Assembly: GCA_003248805.1 (NCBI GenBank)
Contig: QFQY01000010.1
Coordinates: forward strand, 34,082-98,081
Reading direction: 5' to 3'
Origin: Chelatococcus sp.
Lineage (GTDB): Bacteria > Pseudomonadota > Alphaproteobacteria > Rhizobiales > Beijerinckiaceae
Length of the DNA: 64,000 nucleotides
Shown: positions 24,366 through 33,614 of the stretch, piece after piece
How positions within the stretch are numbered: the first letter of the stretch is position 1
Layout of the letters: each line of letters opens with the position of its first letter
Position numbers and translations under genes: made by a program
Notes under the pieces: generated by a model
Told to the model about the DNA's origin: nothing
What the model saw: only the letters and a program-made list of their open reading frames with translations
Database searches by the model: none

Positions 24366-25067
24366 ATGGTGCAGGCGACGATTTCGTGGGCGGGCGTGTG
24401 GCTCGGCGTCAGGCGCGTCTCCGTGCTGATGCCGGGGGTGATCGTCTTCGCGGTCGCCTTCGGCGCGGCGGCGGCGGCGAAGGGCCTGAGTCTCTTCGAG
24501 GCGGTGCTGATGAGCGGGCTCGTCTATGCCGGCGTCTCGCAACTCGTCGCGATGGAGCTCTGGCGACCGGAATGGACCTGGGGCGCGATCTTCGCCGTGG
24601 CGGCGGTGACCTTCACCGTCAATGCGCGCACGATCCTGCAGGCGGCCTCGCTGCAACCCTGGTTCGCGCATTACTCGAAGACCGTGAACGCCCTGCAGCT
24701 CAATCTCTTCACCGATGCGAGCTGGGTCATCGGCACGCGCTATCATGCCGAAGGCGGGCGCGATCTCGGCGTCATCATCGGCTCCGGCCTCGCACTCTGG
24801 GTGATCTGGGTCCTCTTCACGATTCCCGGCCACCTCGCCGGAACGCTGCTCGACGATCCACGGCGCTACGGCATCGACCTCGTCATGCCGATCTTCTTCG
24901 CGGCCATGATCGTGCCGATGTGGCGCGGTCCGCGCCGCGCCGTGCCCTGGGTCGTCGCCGGCCTGGTCGCGCTCGTCACCGCCAAGCTGTTCGAGGGCTA
25001 TGCCTTCATCATCGTCGGCGCGCTCTCCGGCGCGGTCGCGGGAGCGTTCCTCGATGACGCTGCCTGA
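24366..25067 (+). CDS. azlC: AzlC family branched-chain amino acid exporter subunit
   Basis: This 233-residue membrane protein has the AzlC signature (PGVIVFAVAFGAAAAAKGLSLFEA, then GVSQLVAMELW) and several membrane helices. AzlC with AzlD forms a permease for branched-chain amino acids or their analogues. AzlD overlaps by 14 nt in another frame. Confidence 0.9.
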   Translation: MVQATISWAGVWLGVRRVSVLMPGVIVFAVAFGAAAAAKGLSLFEAVLMSGLVYAGVSQLVAMELWRPEWTWGAIFAVAAVTFTVNARTILQAASLQPWFAHYSKTVNALQLNLFTDASWVIGTRYHAEGGRDLGVIIGSGLALWVIWVLFTIPGHLAGTLLDDPRRYGIDLVMPIFFAAMIVPMWRGPRRAVPWVVAGLVALVTAKLFEGYAFIIVGALSGAVAGAFLDDAA

Positions 25068-25371
25068 GCCCGGCGCCTGGGGCAGTGTCCTCGCCATCCT
25101 CGCCATGGCGCTCGCGACCTATCTGTGCCGCGTCGCCGGCGTGGTGCTGATGTCCTATATCCCGCTCACCGCGCATGTCCGGCGCGGGCTCGCCGCTCTG
25201 CCCGGCTCGATCGTCGTCGCGACCGTACTGCCGCTGATCGAGCGGCTCGGCCTCGCGGCCGGGCTCGCGCTCGCGGCCGCCATCGGCAGCATGATCCTGC
25301 GGCGTTCGGAACTGCTCGCCCTTTGCGTCGGCATGTCCGTCGCGGCGCTGGCGCGCGCGCTCGGATGGTGA
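25054..25371 (+). CDS. azlD: AzlD family transport subunit
   Basis: This 105-residue protein has three or four hydrophobic helices. The first is MALATYLCRVAGVVLMSYI; the motif PGSIVVATVLPLI follows, typical of AzlD. It begins inside the azlC end, a standard arrangement that implies translational coupling. It acts as the small partner of AzlC. Confidence 0.88.
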   Translation: MTLPEPGAWGSVLAILAMALATYLCRVAGVVLMSYIPLTAHVRRGLAALPGSIVVATVLPLIERLGLAAGLALAAAIGSMILRRSELLALCVGMSVAALARALGW

Positions 25372-25496
25372 GGGATCAGCGGCGGCGATCGGTTCCATCA
25401 CATCCCGTCATGGCGCGGGCCGACGCAGATGTTGACGCCGCGCCTCCCGCGGCAGACGGTGCGCGCCAGAAGAACTGACTAGAACGGAGTGCCGCC

Positions 25497-26369
25497 ATGG
25501 CATGGTATTCTCAGACTTGGACCTGGTTCGAAGGAGCCTGGCACGAGGGCAATCCCGGCATGGTGGGGCCCCGCAGCCACGCGCTCTGGCAGGCCTCGGC
25601 GGTCTTCGACGGCGCGCGCTTCTTCGACGGCGTCGCGCCCGACCTCGACCTCCATGCCGCCCGCGTGAACCGTTCGGCCACGGCGCTCGGCATGAAGCCG
25701 ACCCAGACGCCCGAGTTCATCGTCGAGAAGGCCCTCGAAGGCGCGAAGAAATTCGCGCCCGGCACCGCGCTCTACATCAAGCCGATGTACTGGGCCGAGG
25801 CCGACGGCCCCTCGACCATCATCCCGGATCCCGATTCCACCCAGTTCGCGCTGTGCCTGTTCGAGGCGCCGATGGGCAATCCGAGCACGGGCTTCTCGGT
25901 CACCAAGGGCATCTACCGCCGCCCGAGCATCGAGACCGCGACGACCGACGCCAAGGCCGCCTGCCTCTACCCCAACAACGCCCGCACGCTGCTGGCCGCC
26001 AAGGCCGCCGGCTTCGACAACTGCCTCGTGCTCGATATGCTGGGCAACGTCGCCGAGACCGCGACCTCGAACGTCTTCCTCGCCAAGGACGGCGTGCTGA
26101 AGACGCCCGTTCCGAACGGCACCTTCCTGAACGGCATCACCCGCCAGCGCGTCATCGGGCTGATGCGCGCGGACGGCGTTCCGGTCGAGGAAACGAGCCT
26201 GCGCTACTCCGACTTCGAGCAGGCCGACGAGATCTTCGTCTCCGGCAACTATTCGAAGGTGATGCCGGTCACGCGCATCGACCAGCTCACGCTTCAGCCC
26301 GGCCCGATGTTCCGCCGCGCCCGCGAACTCTACATGGACTTCGCCCACTCGCGGGCCAAGGCGGCGTGA
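25497..26369 (+). CDS. Branched-chain-type aminotransferase (class IV, PLP)
   Basis: This 290-residue fold type IV aminotransferase has the PLP-binding Lys in DAKAACLYPNN, the cofactor segment ETATSNVFLA, and the substrate-loop region GITRQRVIGLM. The family includes IlvE and D-amino-acid aminotransferases; this shorter form is common in Hyphomicrobiales. The neighbouring azlCD genes support a link to branched-chain amino acids, but substrate specificity is unproved. Confidence 0.85.
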   Translation: MAWYSQTWTWFEGAWHEGNPGMVGPRSHALWQASAVFDGARFFDGVAPDLDLHAARVNRSATALGMKPTQTPEFIVEKALEGAKKFAPGTALYIKPMYWAEADGPSTIIPDPDSTQFALCLFEAPMGNPSTGFSVTKGIYRRPSIETATTDAKAACLYPNNARTLLAAKAAGFDNCLVLDMLGNVAETATSNVFLAKDGVLKTPVPNGTFLNGITRQRVIGLMRADGVPVEETSLRYSDFEQADEIFVSGNYSKVMPVTRIDQLTLQPGPMFRRARELYMDFAHSRAKAA

Positions 26370-26373
26370 CGCC

Positions 26374-27354
26374 GTGGCGCGCCTCGTCACGAGGCTGACG
26401 GAGCGCTTCGGGCTGACACATCCCGTTCTGTCGGCGCCGATGGCGCTGGCGGCGGGGGGCGCGCTCGCGGCTGCCGTCACGCGGGCCGGCGGCCTCGGCC
26501 TCGTCGGCGCCGGCTATGGCGACGCCGACTGGATCGAGCGGGAATTCGCGGCCGCCGGCAACACGAAGGTCGGCTGCGGCTTCATCACCTGGTCGCTGGC
26601 GAAGCGGCCGGACCTGCTGGGGCGCGTGCTGGCGCACCGGCCGGCGGCGCTGATGCTGTCCTTCGGCGATCCCGAGCCGTTCGCGGCCGAGATCGCGGCG
26701 GCCGACGTGCCGCTCATCTGCCAGTGCCAGACGCTGGACCACGTCCGGCAGGCGCTCGCCGCCGGGGCGGCGATCGTCGTGGCGCAAGGGGCGGAGGCCG
26801 GCGGGCACGGCCAGCGCCGTGGAACCCTGCCCTTCGTTCCGGAGGCGGCCGACCTGATCGCCCGCGAAAGCCCGGACACCCTGCTGCTGGCGGCGGGGGG
26901 CATCGCCGATGGGCGCGGCCTCGCCGCCTCGCTGATGCTCGGCGCCGACGGTGTGCTGGTCGGCACGCGCTTCTGGGCGAGCCGCGAGGCGCTGGTGCAT
27001 CCGAACCACCAGGCCGTGGCGGTCGCGGCGACCGGCGACCAGACCCTGCGCTCCTCCCTGCCCGACATCGCCCGCGAGCTCGACTGGCCGAAGCCCTTCG
27101 ACATCCGCACGGCGGACAACGCCTTCACCCGCAGATGGGCCGGACGCGAAGCCGAGCTGAAGGCGGCTATCCCGCAGGAGGGGGCGGGCTATCGCGCCGC
27201 TTTCGCTGCCGGAGACCCGGAGAACGCGGCCGTGATCTTCGGCGAGGCGGCCGGGCTGATCGCCGACGTCCCTCCCGCAGGCGAGATTCTCGAGCGGATG
27301 GTGGTGCAGGCCGCCGGTCTGCTGGGAGCCGGGGCGAAATCCGTCCTGGCCTGA
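26374..27354 (+). CDS. Nitronate monooxygenase family flavoprotein
   Basis: This 326-residue TIM-barrel protein binds FMN. It contains the N-terminal HPVLSAPMALAAGG, the conserved QGAEAGGHGQRRG and LLAAGGIADGRGLAASLMLGADGVLVGTRF. The family oxidises nitronates such as propionate-3-nitronate. The GTG start at 26374 is 2 bp after the aminotransferase stop, so the genes are probably cotranscribed. Confidence 0.88.
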   Translation: MARLVTRLTERFGLTHPVLSAPMALAAGGALAAAVTRAGGLGLVGAGYGDADWIEREFAAAGNTKVGCGFITWSLAKRPDLLGRVLAHRPAALMLSFGDPEPFAAEIAAADVPLICQCQTLDHVRQALAAGAAIVVAQGAEAGGHGQRRGTLPFVPEAADLIARESPDTLLLAAGGIADGRGLAASLMLGADGVLVGTRFWASREALVHPNHQAVAVAATGDQTLRSSLPDIARELDWPKPFDIRTADNAFTRRWAGREAELKAAIPQEGAGYRAAFAAGDPENAAVIFGEAAGLIADVPPAGEILERMVVQAAGLLGAGAKSVLA

Positions 27355-27358
27355 AGCG

Positions 27359-28885
27359 TCACCGCAGCAGGCGCAGCGCGCCGGTCGCCTTCAGCCCGAG
27401 CCCTGCGAGGCCGAGATAGAGGCAGGAGGCCGCCGCCGCGATCAGCGCGAGCGCGACGAGGCGGGGCTCGTGCGGCACCGAAATCGTCATCGCCGTCGCG
27501 GTCGGCGCCAGCCACCAGGCGGCGAGCCCCGCGAGCAGGGCGGAGGCGGCGACGATGGCGGCAAAGCCGGGCAGGCGCGGATCGGGCTCGGTCCAGCCCC
27601 GGCGCCGGGCCAGCACGAACAGCGTGACGACATTGATCCAGGCTCCCGCCGCCGTCGCGAGAGCGAGGCCCTGCGCGCCCCAGTCGCGCCAGAGCGCGAG
27701 CTTGAGCATCAGGTTCACCGCGATCGCGCAGAGCGAGACGATCATCGGCGTCGTCGTGTCGCTGCGCGACTGGAAGGCTGAAACCTGCGTGCGGATCGTC
27801 ACCACCGCCGGCAGCCCGAGCGCATAGGCGAAGAGCACCGCGCCGGCCGCCTCGCTGGCCTGCGCGTCGAAGGCGCCGCGCTGGAACAGCGCCGCGACGA
27901 TCTGGTCCGGGATGAGGGTGAAGGCGGCGACGAAGGGCGCGCTCGCGAACAGCGCGATGGCGATGGCCCGGTTCTGCGAGCGGTTCGCCGCGGCCTCGTC
28001 GCCGCGCGCGATATGCCGGCTCATATGGGAGAGCGCGACGGTGCCGACCGCGATCGCGATCAGCCCGAGCGGGAGCTGGTAGAGCCGGTCGGCGTAGTAG
28101 AGCGCCGAATAGCCGCCGCGCGGCAGCAGCGAGGCGATGATCGTGTCGGCGAAAAGCGCGATCTGGACGCCGGCCGAGCCGATCACGGCGGGGCCGAAGG
28201 CCCGCAGGAAGCGCTTGACCTCGGCATCGACGCGCGGCCGGACCAGCTTGCCGCAGACGCCCGCGCGCCGGGCCGCCACCGTCAGCAGCAGCCATTCGAG
28301 CACGCCGGCCGTCGCCACGCCCCAGGCCGCCGCATGCGCCGCGCTCGGAAACAGCCAAGCCAGCGCGAGCGCCGCGATGATCGCGACATTGAGCAGGATC
28401 GGCGCCGCCGCCGCCGCCGCATAGCGGTCGATCGCGTTCAGCGTCGCGCCGAGGAAGGTGACCATGGTCACGAACAGCAGATAGGGGAAGGTGATGCGCG
28501 TCAGCGTCACGGCGAGATCGAACAGCGCCGGATCGCTCGCGAAGCCGGGCGCGAGCAGGCGCACCAGCACCGGCATGAAGGGCAGGGCCAGCGCCAGCAG
28601 CACCACCTGCACGATCAGCAGCAGCGTGAAAAGCCGGTCGCGGAAGGTGGCGGCGGCGGCTTCGCCCTCGCGCTCGGCGGTTTGCGAATAGGCCGGCACA
28701 TAGGCCTGGTTGAAGGCCCCTTCGCCGAAGATGGCGCGGAAATGGTTGGGCAGCCTGAGCGCCACCGAGAAGGCGTCCATCAGCGCGCCGGCGCCGAGCA
28801 CGGCGGCGAGCATGATGTCGCGCGCGAAACCCGAGAGCCGCGAGAGCAGCGTGTAGCCGCCGACCGAGAGGATACTCTTGAGCAT
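27359..28885 (-). CDS. murJ: Lipid II flippase MurJ
   Basis: This 508-residue polytopic protein of the MviN/MOP superfamily has about 14 hydrophobic segments. The N-terminus MLKSILSVGGYTLLSRLSGFARD and RLPNHFRAIFGEGAFNQAYVP are signature regions. It flips lipid II across the inner membrane for peptidoglycan synthesis. It lies 7 bp downstream of a GT2 gene on the same strand, so the two are likely cotranscribed. It converges with the nitronate monooxygenase gene 4 bp away. Confidence 0.96.
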   Translation of the reverse strand: MLKSILSVGGYTLLSRLSGFARDIMLAAVLGAGALMDAFSVALRLPNHFRAIFGEGAFNQAYVPAYSQTAEREGEAAAATFRDRLFTLLLIVQVVLLALALPFMPVLVRLLAPGFASDPALFDLAVTLTRITFPYLLFVTMVTFLGATLNAIDRYAAAAAAPILLNVAIIAALALAWLFPSAAHAAAWGVATAGVLEWLLLTVAARRAGVCGKLVRPRVDAEVKRFLRAFGPAVIGSAGVQIALFADTIIASLLPRGGYSALYYADRLYQLPLGLIAIAVGTVALSHMSRHIARGDEAAANRSQNRAIAIALFASAPFVAAFTLIPDQIVAALFQRGAFDAQASEAAGAVLFAYALGLPAVVTIRTQVSAFQSRSDTTTPMIVSLCAIAVNLMLKLALWRDWGAQGLALATAAGAWINVVTLFVLARRRGWTEPDPRLPGFAAIVAASALLAGLAAWWLAPTATAMTISVPHEPRLVALALIAAAASCLYLGLAGLGLKATGALRLLR

Positions 28886-28892
28886 CGTATCC

Positions 28893-29915
28893 CTAGCGGA
28901 TCAGCGGGGGCAGGGCGTCACCGCGCGGATGGTCGACGGTGCGCGCGTCGAAGCCGACCCGCTCGCCGATGAGATAGAGCGGCCGCCGCTTCACCTCCGC
29001 GAAGATGCGCCCGACATATTCGCCGATCAGCCCCAGCGAGATGAGCTGGATGCCGGAAAAGAACATGATCGAGACGATCAGCGAGGGAAAGCCCGGCAGG
29101 TCCGTGCCGAAGAACAGCGTCCGCACCAGGAAGAAGAAGGCCGTGAAGGTCGCGATGAAGGCGATGACGGCGCCGGTCCAGGTCGCGACCTTGAGGGGAA
29201 CCGTCGAGAACGATGACAGCCCGTCGAAGGCGAAGCTGAACAGCTTGCGATAGCGGAACTTCGACTGGCCATGCTCGCGCTCGGCGACGTTGAACTGCAC
29301 GCCGGTCGAGGCGAACCCGACCCAGGCGTAGAGCCCCTTGGAAAAGCGCGCACGCTCCGGCAGCGCACGCAGCGCATCGACCACTTTGCGGTCGAGCAGG
29401 CGGAAATCGCCCGCGCCTTCCGGCAGTTCGGTTTCGCCGAAGCTCGCGAAGAGGCGGTAGAACAGCTTGGCGAAGTTGCGCTTCAGCCGGCTCTCGCCGG
29501 CCCGGTCCGCGCGCTGGCCGTAGACGTTCAGGAAGCCCTCGCGCCATTTGGCGAGGAAGACCGGGATCGTTTCCGGCGGATGCTGGAGATCGGCATCCAT
29601 GATGATGACGGCATCTCCGGAGGCGTGGTCGAGCCCGGCGGCGATCGCGATCTCCTTGCCGAAATTGCGGCTGAAGGAAACGGCGCGCAGGCGCGGCTCG
29701 GCGGCGCTGAGCAACCGGAGCACGGACATCGTGCCGTCGCGGCTGCCGTCGTCGACGCAGACGATCTCCCAGGACGACACCGCCGCGTCGAGCACCGGCC
29801 GCAGCCGTTCCACCAGCAGCGGCAGATTGTCCGCTTCGTTGTAGACGGGCACGACGATGGACAGCTCCGGCCGGGGCGGAGCGGTGACAGCGGTGGTGGG
29901 CGCGGATTCGGACAA
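28893..29915 (-). CDS. GT2 glycosyltransferase of the ArnC/DPM1 type
   Basis: The protein is 340 residues. The GT-A domain (about 15-240) shows IVVPVYNEADNL, CVDDGSRDGT and MDADLQHPPE. Two C-terminal membrane helices follow (WTGAVIAFIATFTAFFFLV and LIVSIMFFSGIQLISLGLI) before the GEYVGRIFAEVKRRPLY tail. This is the polyprenyl-phosphate glycosyltransferase layout, so it probably loads a sugar on undecaprenyl phosphate for envelope modification. It is immediately upstream of murJ. Confidence 0.9.
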   Translation of the reverse strand: MSESAPTTAVTAPPRPELSIVVPVYNEADNLPLLVERLRPVLDAAVSSWEIVCVDDGSRDGTMSVLRLLSAAEPRLRAVSFSRNFGKEIAIAAGLDHASGDAVIIMDADLQHPPETIPVFLAKWREGFLNVYGQRADRAGESRLKRNFAKLFYRLFASFGETELPEGAGDFRLLDRKVVDALRALPERARFSKGLYAWVGFASTGVQFNVAEREHGQSKFRYRKLFSFAFDGLSSFSTVPLKVATWTGAVIAFIATFTAFFFLVRTLFFGTDLPGFPSLIVSIMFFSGIQLISLGLIGEYVGRIFAEVKRRPLYLIGERVGFDARTVDHPRGDALPPLIR

Positions 29916-30044
29916 CGAAAACCTCTCGATGCCGGACGCGGCATGCGGGGTGACGGGCCCCGCGCCGCGCCCTAAAGCTTGCGGGCTCTTAAGCCTCGCG
30001 CGGCGGCTTTACCAGATCGCGCCTGAACCAGGGATGACAAACGG

Positions 30045-30875
30045 ATGCCCGGCGGTTTCGTTCTGTGCGCCGACGACTTCGCCCTGACGCAGGGGGTGAG
30101 CCGCTCCATCCTGGAACTGCTCGAGCTCGGCCGCCTCTCGGCGACGAGCGTCATGACCAATCGGCCGCATTGGCGCGGCCTCGCCGGCGAGCTCGCGCCC
30201 TTCGCCGCCCGGGCCGATCTCGGCCTGCATCTGAACCTGACCTGCGCGGCGCCTCTGGCCGCGATGCCGCGCCTGGCGCCCGGCGGCGAATTGCCGAAGC
30301 TCGCGGAGCTCGCCCGCGCTGCGGTCAGCTCGGCCGCCGTTCGGGCCGAGATCGCGGCCGAGATCGGCCGCCAGCTCGACGCCTTCGAGAACGCGCTGGG
30401 CCGCCCGCCGGACTATCTCGACGGGCACCAGCACGTTCATGTCCTGCCCGGCATTCGGCGCGCGGTGCTGGAGGCGGTCCGGCACCGCTATCCCGAAGGC
30501 TCCGTCTATCTGCGCGACCCGGCGGATTCGGCCCGCGCCATCCGCCGGCGCGGCGTGGCCGTCGGCAAGGCGCTGACGATCGCGGCGCTCGCGCTGGGCT
30601 TCCGGAGGGCCGCCCTGCGGCGCGGCATCCCGGTCAACCGTGGCTTCTCCGGGGTCGCGCCCTTCGATCCCGCCCGGGATTTCGGCGCCGATCTCGCGCG
30701 GTTCCTCGTCTCGCCGGGGCCGCGCCACCTCGTCATGTGCCATCCCGGCTTCGTCGACGACGAACTCGCCGGGCTCGACCCGGTCATCGCGACGCGCCCG
30801 GTCGAGCATGCGGCGCTGGCCCGGTTCCGACCTCCGCCGGACCTGCCGCTGCGGCGTTTCCGGGACCTCGGCTGA
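30045..30875 (+). CDS. ChbG/HpnK (YdjC-like) deacetylase
   Basis: This 276-residue protein belongs to the YdjC family of metal-dependent carbohydrate deacetylases. The Asp pair CADDFAL binds the metal with His in LGLHLNLT and in LDGHQHVHVLPG; the C-terminal MCHPGFVDDEL completes the site. Relatives deacetylate chito-oligosaccharides or hopanoid N-acetylglucosamine (HpnK). A ceramide- or hopanoid-type glycosyltransferase is encoded 14 kb away, but a link is only a suggestion. It diverges from the GT2 gene. Confidence 0.87.
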   Translation: MPGGFVLCADDFALTQGVSRSILELLELGRLSATSVMTNRPHWRGLAGELAPFAARADLGLHLNLTCAAPLAAMPRLAPGGELPKLAELARAAVSSAAVRAEIAAEIGRQLDAFENALGRPPDYLDGHQHVHVLPGIRRAVLEAVRHRYPEGSVYLRDPADSARAIRRRGVAVGKALTIAALALGFRRAALRRGIPVNRGFSGVAPFDPARDFGADLARFLVSPGPRHLVMCHPGFVDDELAGLDPVIATRPVEHAALARFRPPPDLPLRRFRDLG

Positions 30876-30985
30876 GCGTCGTCGAACGGCGCGTGCAAGC
30901 GATTGTTTACCGAGACATGGCAATGTGACGAATGTCCGCCGGCTGGCTGCTGCGCTGTCGGGGCAGGCGCAGGGATGACGTCACC

Positions 30986-32677
30986 ATGAACTGGTTCATG
31001 CCAAGGGCGACTGCCGCCGTCACCCCGGCTTCGGCCGCGGCCCCCGCGCGGATCACCTCGCTCAGCCGCAGGGTGGCTACCGCCGCCGTGGCGGCGTTGG
31101 CCGTGGCCGTGGCGCTCGTCGCCTTGGGCGTCGCTCGCTACAACGACGCCAGAATGCATGACGAGCTCGACCAGAAGATCTCCGCGCTGACGCTGATGGT
31201 CGTCAATGCGTCGCCCTCTCTCATCCTCGCGCGCGACACCAACACGCTCGGCTATATCCTCGATTCGCTGCGGCGCGATCCCGATTTCACCGCCGGCATG
31301 ATCGCAGACGACGTCTCGGCGCTGGCGAGCGCGGGGCGAACGGAGGAGGCGAGGCTGTCGTTCACGCCGCGCACGCTCGCGAGCGAACTCGGCCAGGAGC
31401 CCTGGCGGATCCTCGCCGACAGCGACACCGCCGAGATCGAGACGGCCACCTACATCACCAAGCTGCATGTCATCCGCGTCGGCGGCCATCGCAAGCAGAT
31501 CGGCTATGTCGTGCTGCGCTTCGACAAGACGCGCCTGATGCAGAGCGTCATGTTCGAGCAGGCGGCCACGATCGCCGTCGGGCTGCTGATCCTCGTCGTC
31601 GCCGGGCCCCTGCTCTGGTACTCGCTGTCGCGGGCGATGAAGCCGCTCCGAAGCATGACCGAGACGATCGTGCGCCTTTCCGACGGAGAGCTCGATACGC
31701 CCATCGACGCCCTCGAACGGACGGACGAGATCGGCGCCATCGCGCGTGCCCTCGGCGTCCTCAAGGTCAGCCTGGCCGAGCGCGAGACGCTGCAGGAGCA
31801 GCAGCAGATTTCGGAGGACGAGCGACTGGCGCGCCAGCAGCGCGTCGATGCCGCGATCGCGACCTTCCGCGGGGATGTCGGGCTGGCGCTCGAGGCGTTC
31901 AAGAACAATGCCGACCGCATGAGCGAAGCCTCCGACGGTCTCGCTCGTGTCGCCGCCGAATCGTCCGTGCGCGCCGCGCGCGCCGCCGACACCGCCCATG
32001 ACGCATCGGGCAATGTCGAAAGCGCGGCGCAGGCGGCAGAGGAAATGGGCGCGGCCATCCGCGAGGTCGAGTTCCAGGTCCGCCGCGTCCGCACGGAGAT
32101 CGTCGAGGCGGCGTCGGTCTCGCGTGACACGGCGACCTCGGTCGGTGCGCTCGACGAGACGGCCCGCGCGATCGGCGAGGTCGTCAACCTGATCCGCGAC
32201 ATCGCGGCCCAGACCAACCTGCTCGCGCTCAACGCCACGATCGAGGCGGCGCGCGCCGGGGATGCCGGGCGCGGCTTCGCGGTCGTCGCCTCCGAGGTCA
32301 AGAGCCTCGCCTCGCAGACGGCCGACGCGACCGACCGCATCGTCAGTCAGGTCGCGGCCATCCAGGGCGCCTCCGGCCAGGTCGTCGACGCGATTCAGAA
32401 CATCGCCGGCCGCATGAACGAGATCGAGAAGTTCGCGAACTCGGTCGCAGTCTCGATCGAGCAGCAGGCGATCGCCACGGGCGAGATCGCCAGCGGTGTC
32501 GCCATGGCGAGCACGTCGTCGCTGTCGGTGTCGAGCGATCTCAGCGTTCTGGCCGACAGCGTCGAGGAGACGGGGCGCTCGGCCGAGCAGGTCCGCGGCG
32601 CGGCGAGCGAGGTCGCGGCGCAGGCGCAGCGCCTGGATTCCACGGTCGAGCAGTTCCTGCGCAAGGTCGCGGCCTGA
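30986..32677 (+). CDS. Methyl-accepting chemotaxis protein
   Basis: This 563-residue chemoreceptor has a membrane helix near residues 30-55 and a small periplasmic domain (about 56-195) with YNDARMHDELDQ and a dCache/sCache-like strand region. A second membrane helix (IAVGLLILVVAGPLLWYSL) is followed by HAMP (SDGELDTPIDALERTDEIG), a coiled coil and the signalling domain. The hairpin tip reads VVNLIRDIAAQTNLLALNAT and EAARAGDAGRGFAVVA. No CheB/CheR pentapeptide tether is seen at the C-terminus. The ATG at 30986 is preferred to upstream in-frame codons. Confidence 0.95.
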   Translation: MNWFMPRATAAVTPASAAAPARITSLSRRVATAAVAALAVAVALVALGVARYNDARMHDELDQKISALTLMVVNASPSLILARDTNTLGYILDSLRRDPDFTAGMIADDVSALASAGRTEEARLSFTPRTLASELGQEPWRILADSDTAEIETATYITKLHVIRVGGHRKQIGYVVLRFDKTRLMQSVMFEQAATIAVGLLILVVAGPLLWYSLSRAMKPLRSMTETIVRLSDGELDTPIDALERTDEIGAIARALGVLKVSLAERETLQEQQQISEDERLARQQRVDAAIATFRGDVGLALEAFKNNADRMSEASDGLARVAAESSVRAARAADTAHDASGNVESAAQAAEEMGAAIREVEFQVRRVRTEIVEAASVSRDTATSVGALDETARAIGEVVNLIRDIAAQTNLLALNATIEAARAGDAGRGFAVVASEVKSLASQTADATDRIVSQVAAIQGASGQVVDAIQNIAGRMNEIEKFANSVAVSIEQQAIATGEIASGVAMASTSSLSVSSDLSVLADSVEETGRSAEQVRGAASEVAAQAQRLDSTVEQFLRKVAA

Positions 32678-32708
32678 TATCCGGAGACGTCGCCGGGCCG
32701 CGCGAGAC

Positions 32709-32740
32709 GAAAAAAAGGGGCCCCGACGGACCCCTTTCCA
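32709..32740 (-). terminator. Terminator for sodB
   Basis: On the minus strand a stem AAAGGGG/CCCCTTT is followed by a run of T residues (AAAAAAAA on the plus strand at 32710-32716). It lies just downstream of the superoxide dismutase stop and also follows the chemoreceptor gene. Confidence 0.75.
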
Positions 32741-32759
32741 CAGAACGCTTTCGCGGCTC

Positions 32760-33359
32760 TCAGACCTTGGCGGCGTCGTAGAGCTCGGCGACGTAGTCCC
32801 AGTTCACCAGGCTCTCGAGGAAGGCCTTGAGGTAGTCGGGACGGCGGTTGCGGTAGTCGATGTAGTAGGAGTGCTCCCAGACGTCGACGCCGAGGATCGG
32901 CGTGGCGCCATGGACGAGCGGGCTCTCGCCGTTCGGGGTCTTGCTGACCGCGAGCTTGCCGCCCTTGATCTCCAGCCAGGCCCAGCCCGAACCGAACTGG
33001 CCGACGCCCGCGGCGACGAAGTCCTCCTTGAACTTGTCGACCGAGCCGAACGCGTCGACGATGGCCTTCTCCAGCGCGCCCGGGATCTTGCCGCCGCCAT
33101 TCGGCTTCATCCACTTCCAGAAGTGGAGGTGGTTGTAGTGCTGGCCGGCATTGTTGAAGACGGCCGGATTCTTGCCGTAGGAGGCCTTGACGATCTCCTC
33201 GAGCGACTTGCCTTCGAATTCGGTGCCTTTGATCGCGTTGTTGCCGTTGTTGACATAGGCGAGGTGGTGCTTGTCGTGATGGTATTCCAGCGTCTCCTTC
33301 GACATGAAGGGCTGGAGCGCGTCGTGGGCGTAGGGCAGGTCGGGAAGGGTGAAGGACAT
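32760..33359 (-). CDS. sodB: Superoxide dismutase, Fe/Mn family (iron-type)
   Basis: The protein is 199 residues. The metal ligands lie in EYHHDKHHLAYVNN (first His), GQHYNHLHFWKWM (second His) and DVWEHSYYIDY (Asp and His). FGSGWAWL, the strand before the Asp ligand, is present. The pattern fits alphaproteobacterial iron SOD. There is no signal peptide, so it is cytoplasmic. The start ATG at 33357-33359 has GGAGAGG upstream; longer in-frame versions are rejected. Confidence 0.95.
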   Translation of the reverse strand: MSFTLPDLPYAHDALQPFMSKETLEYHHDKHHLAYVNNGNNAIKGTEFEGKSLEEIVKASYGKNPAVFNNAGQHYNHLHFWKWMKPNGGGKIPGALEKAIVDAFGSVDKFKEDFVAAGVGQFGSGWAWLEIKGGKLAVSKTPNGESPLVHGATPILGVDVWEHSYYIDYRNRRPDYLKAFLESLVNWDYVAELYDAAKV

Positions 33360-33614
33360 GTTTGCCTCTCCGTTGGGCTGTCGAATCTCTCGGATGAGAA
33401 TGGTTCGCGGACGCATCGCCCGGTCGGAGCGATCCCGAAACCGCCCCACCACTCAGGAGGATAGTTAAGCCGCGGGAGGCCCGTGGACAACCGCCGCCGC
33501 GGCAAAAGCGCGAATTCGTCGGCTGCTCCTGCCGCAATGAGAACAAAATGATCGCGTTCTGCGGGGCTGAATTTGAAACTGTCCCTTATTCAATGCGTTA
33601 GATGATGGCACGGT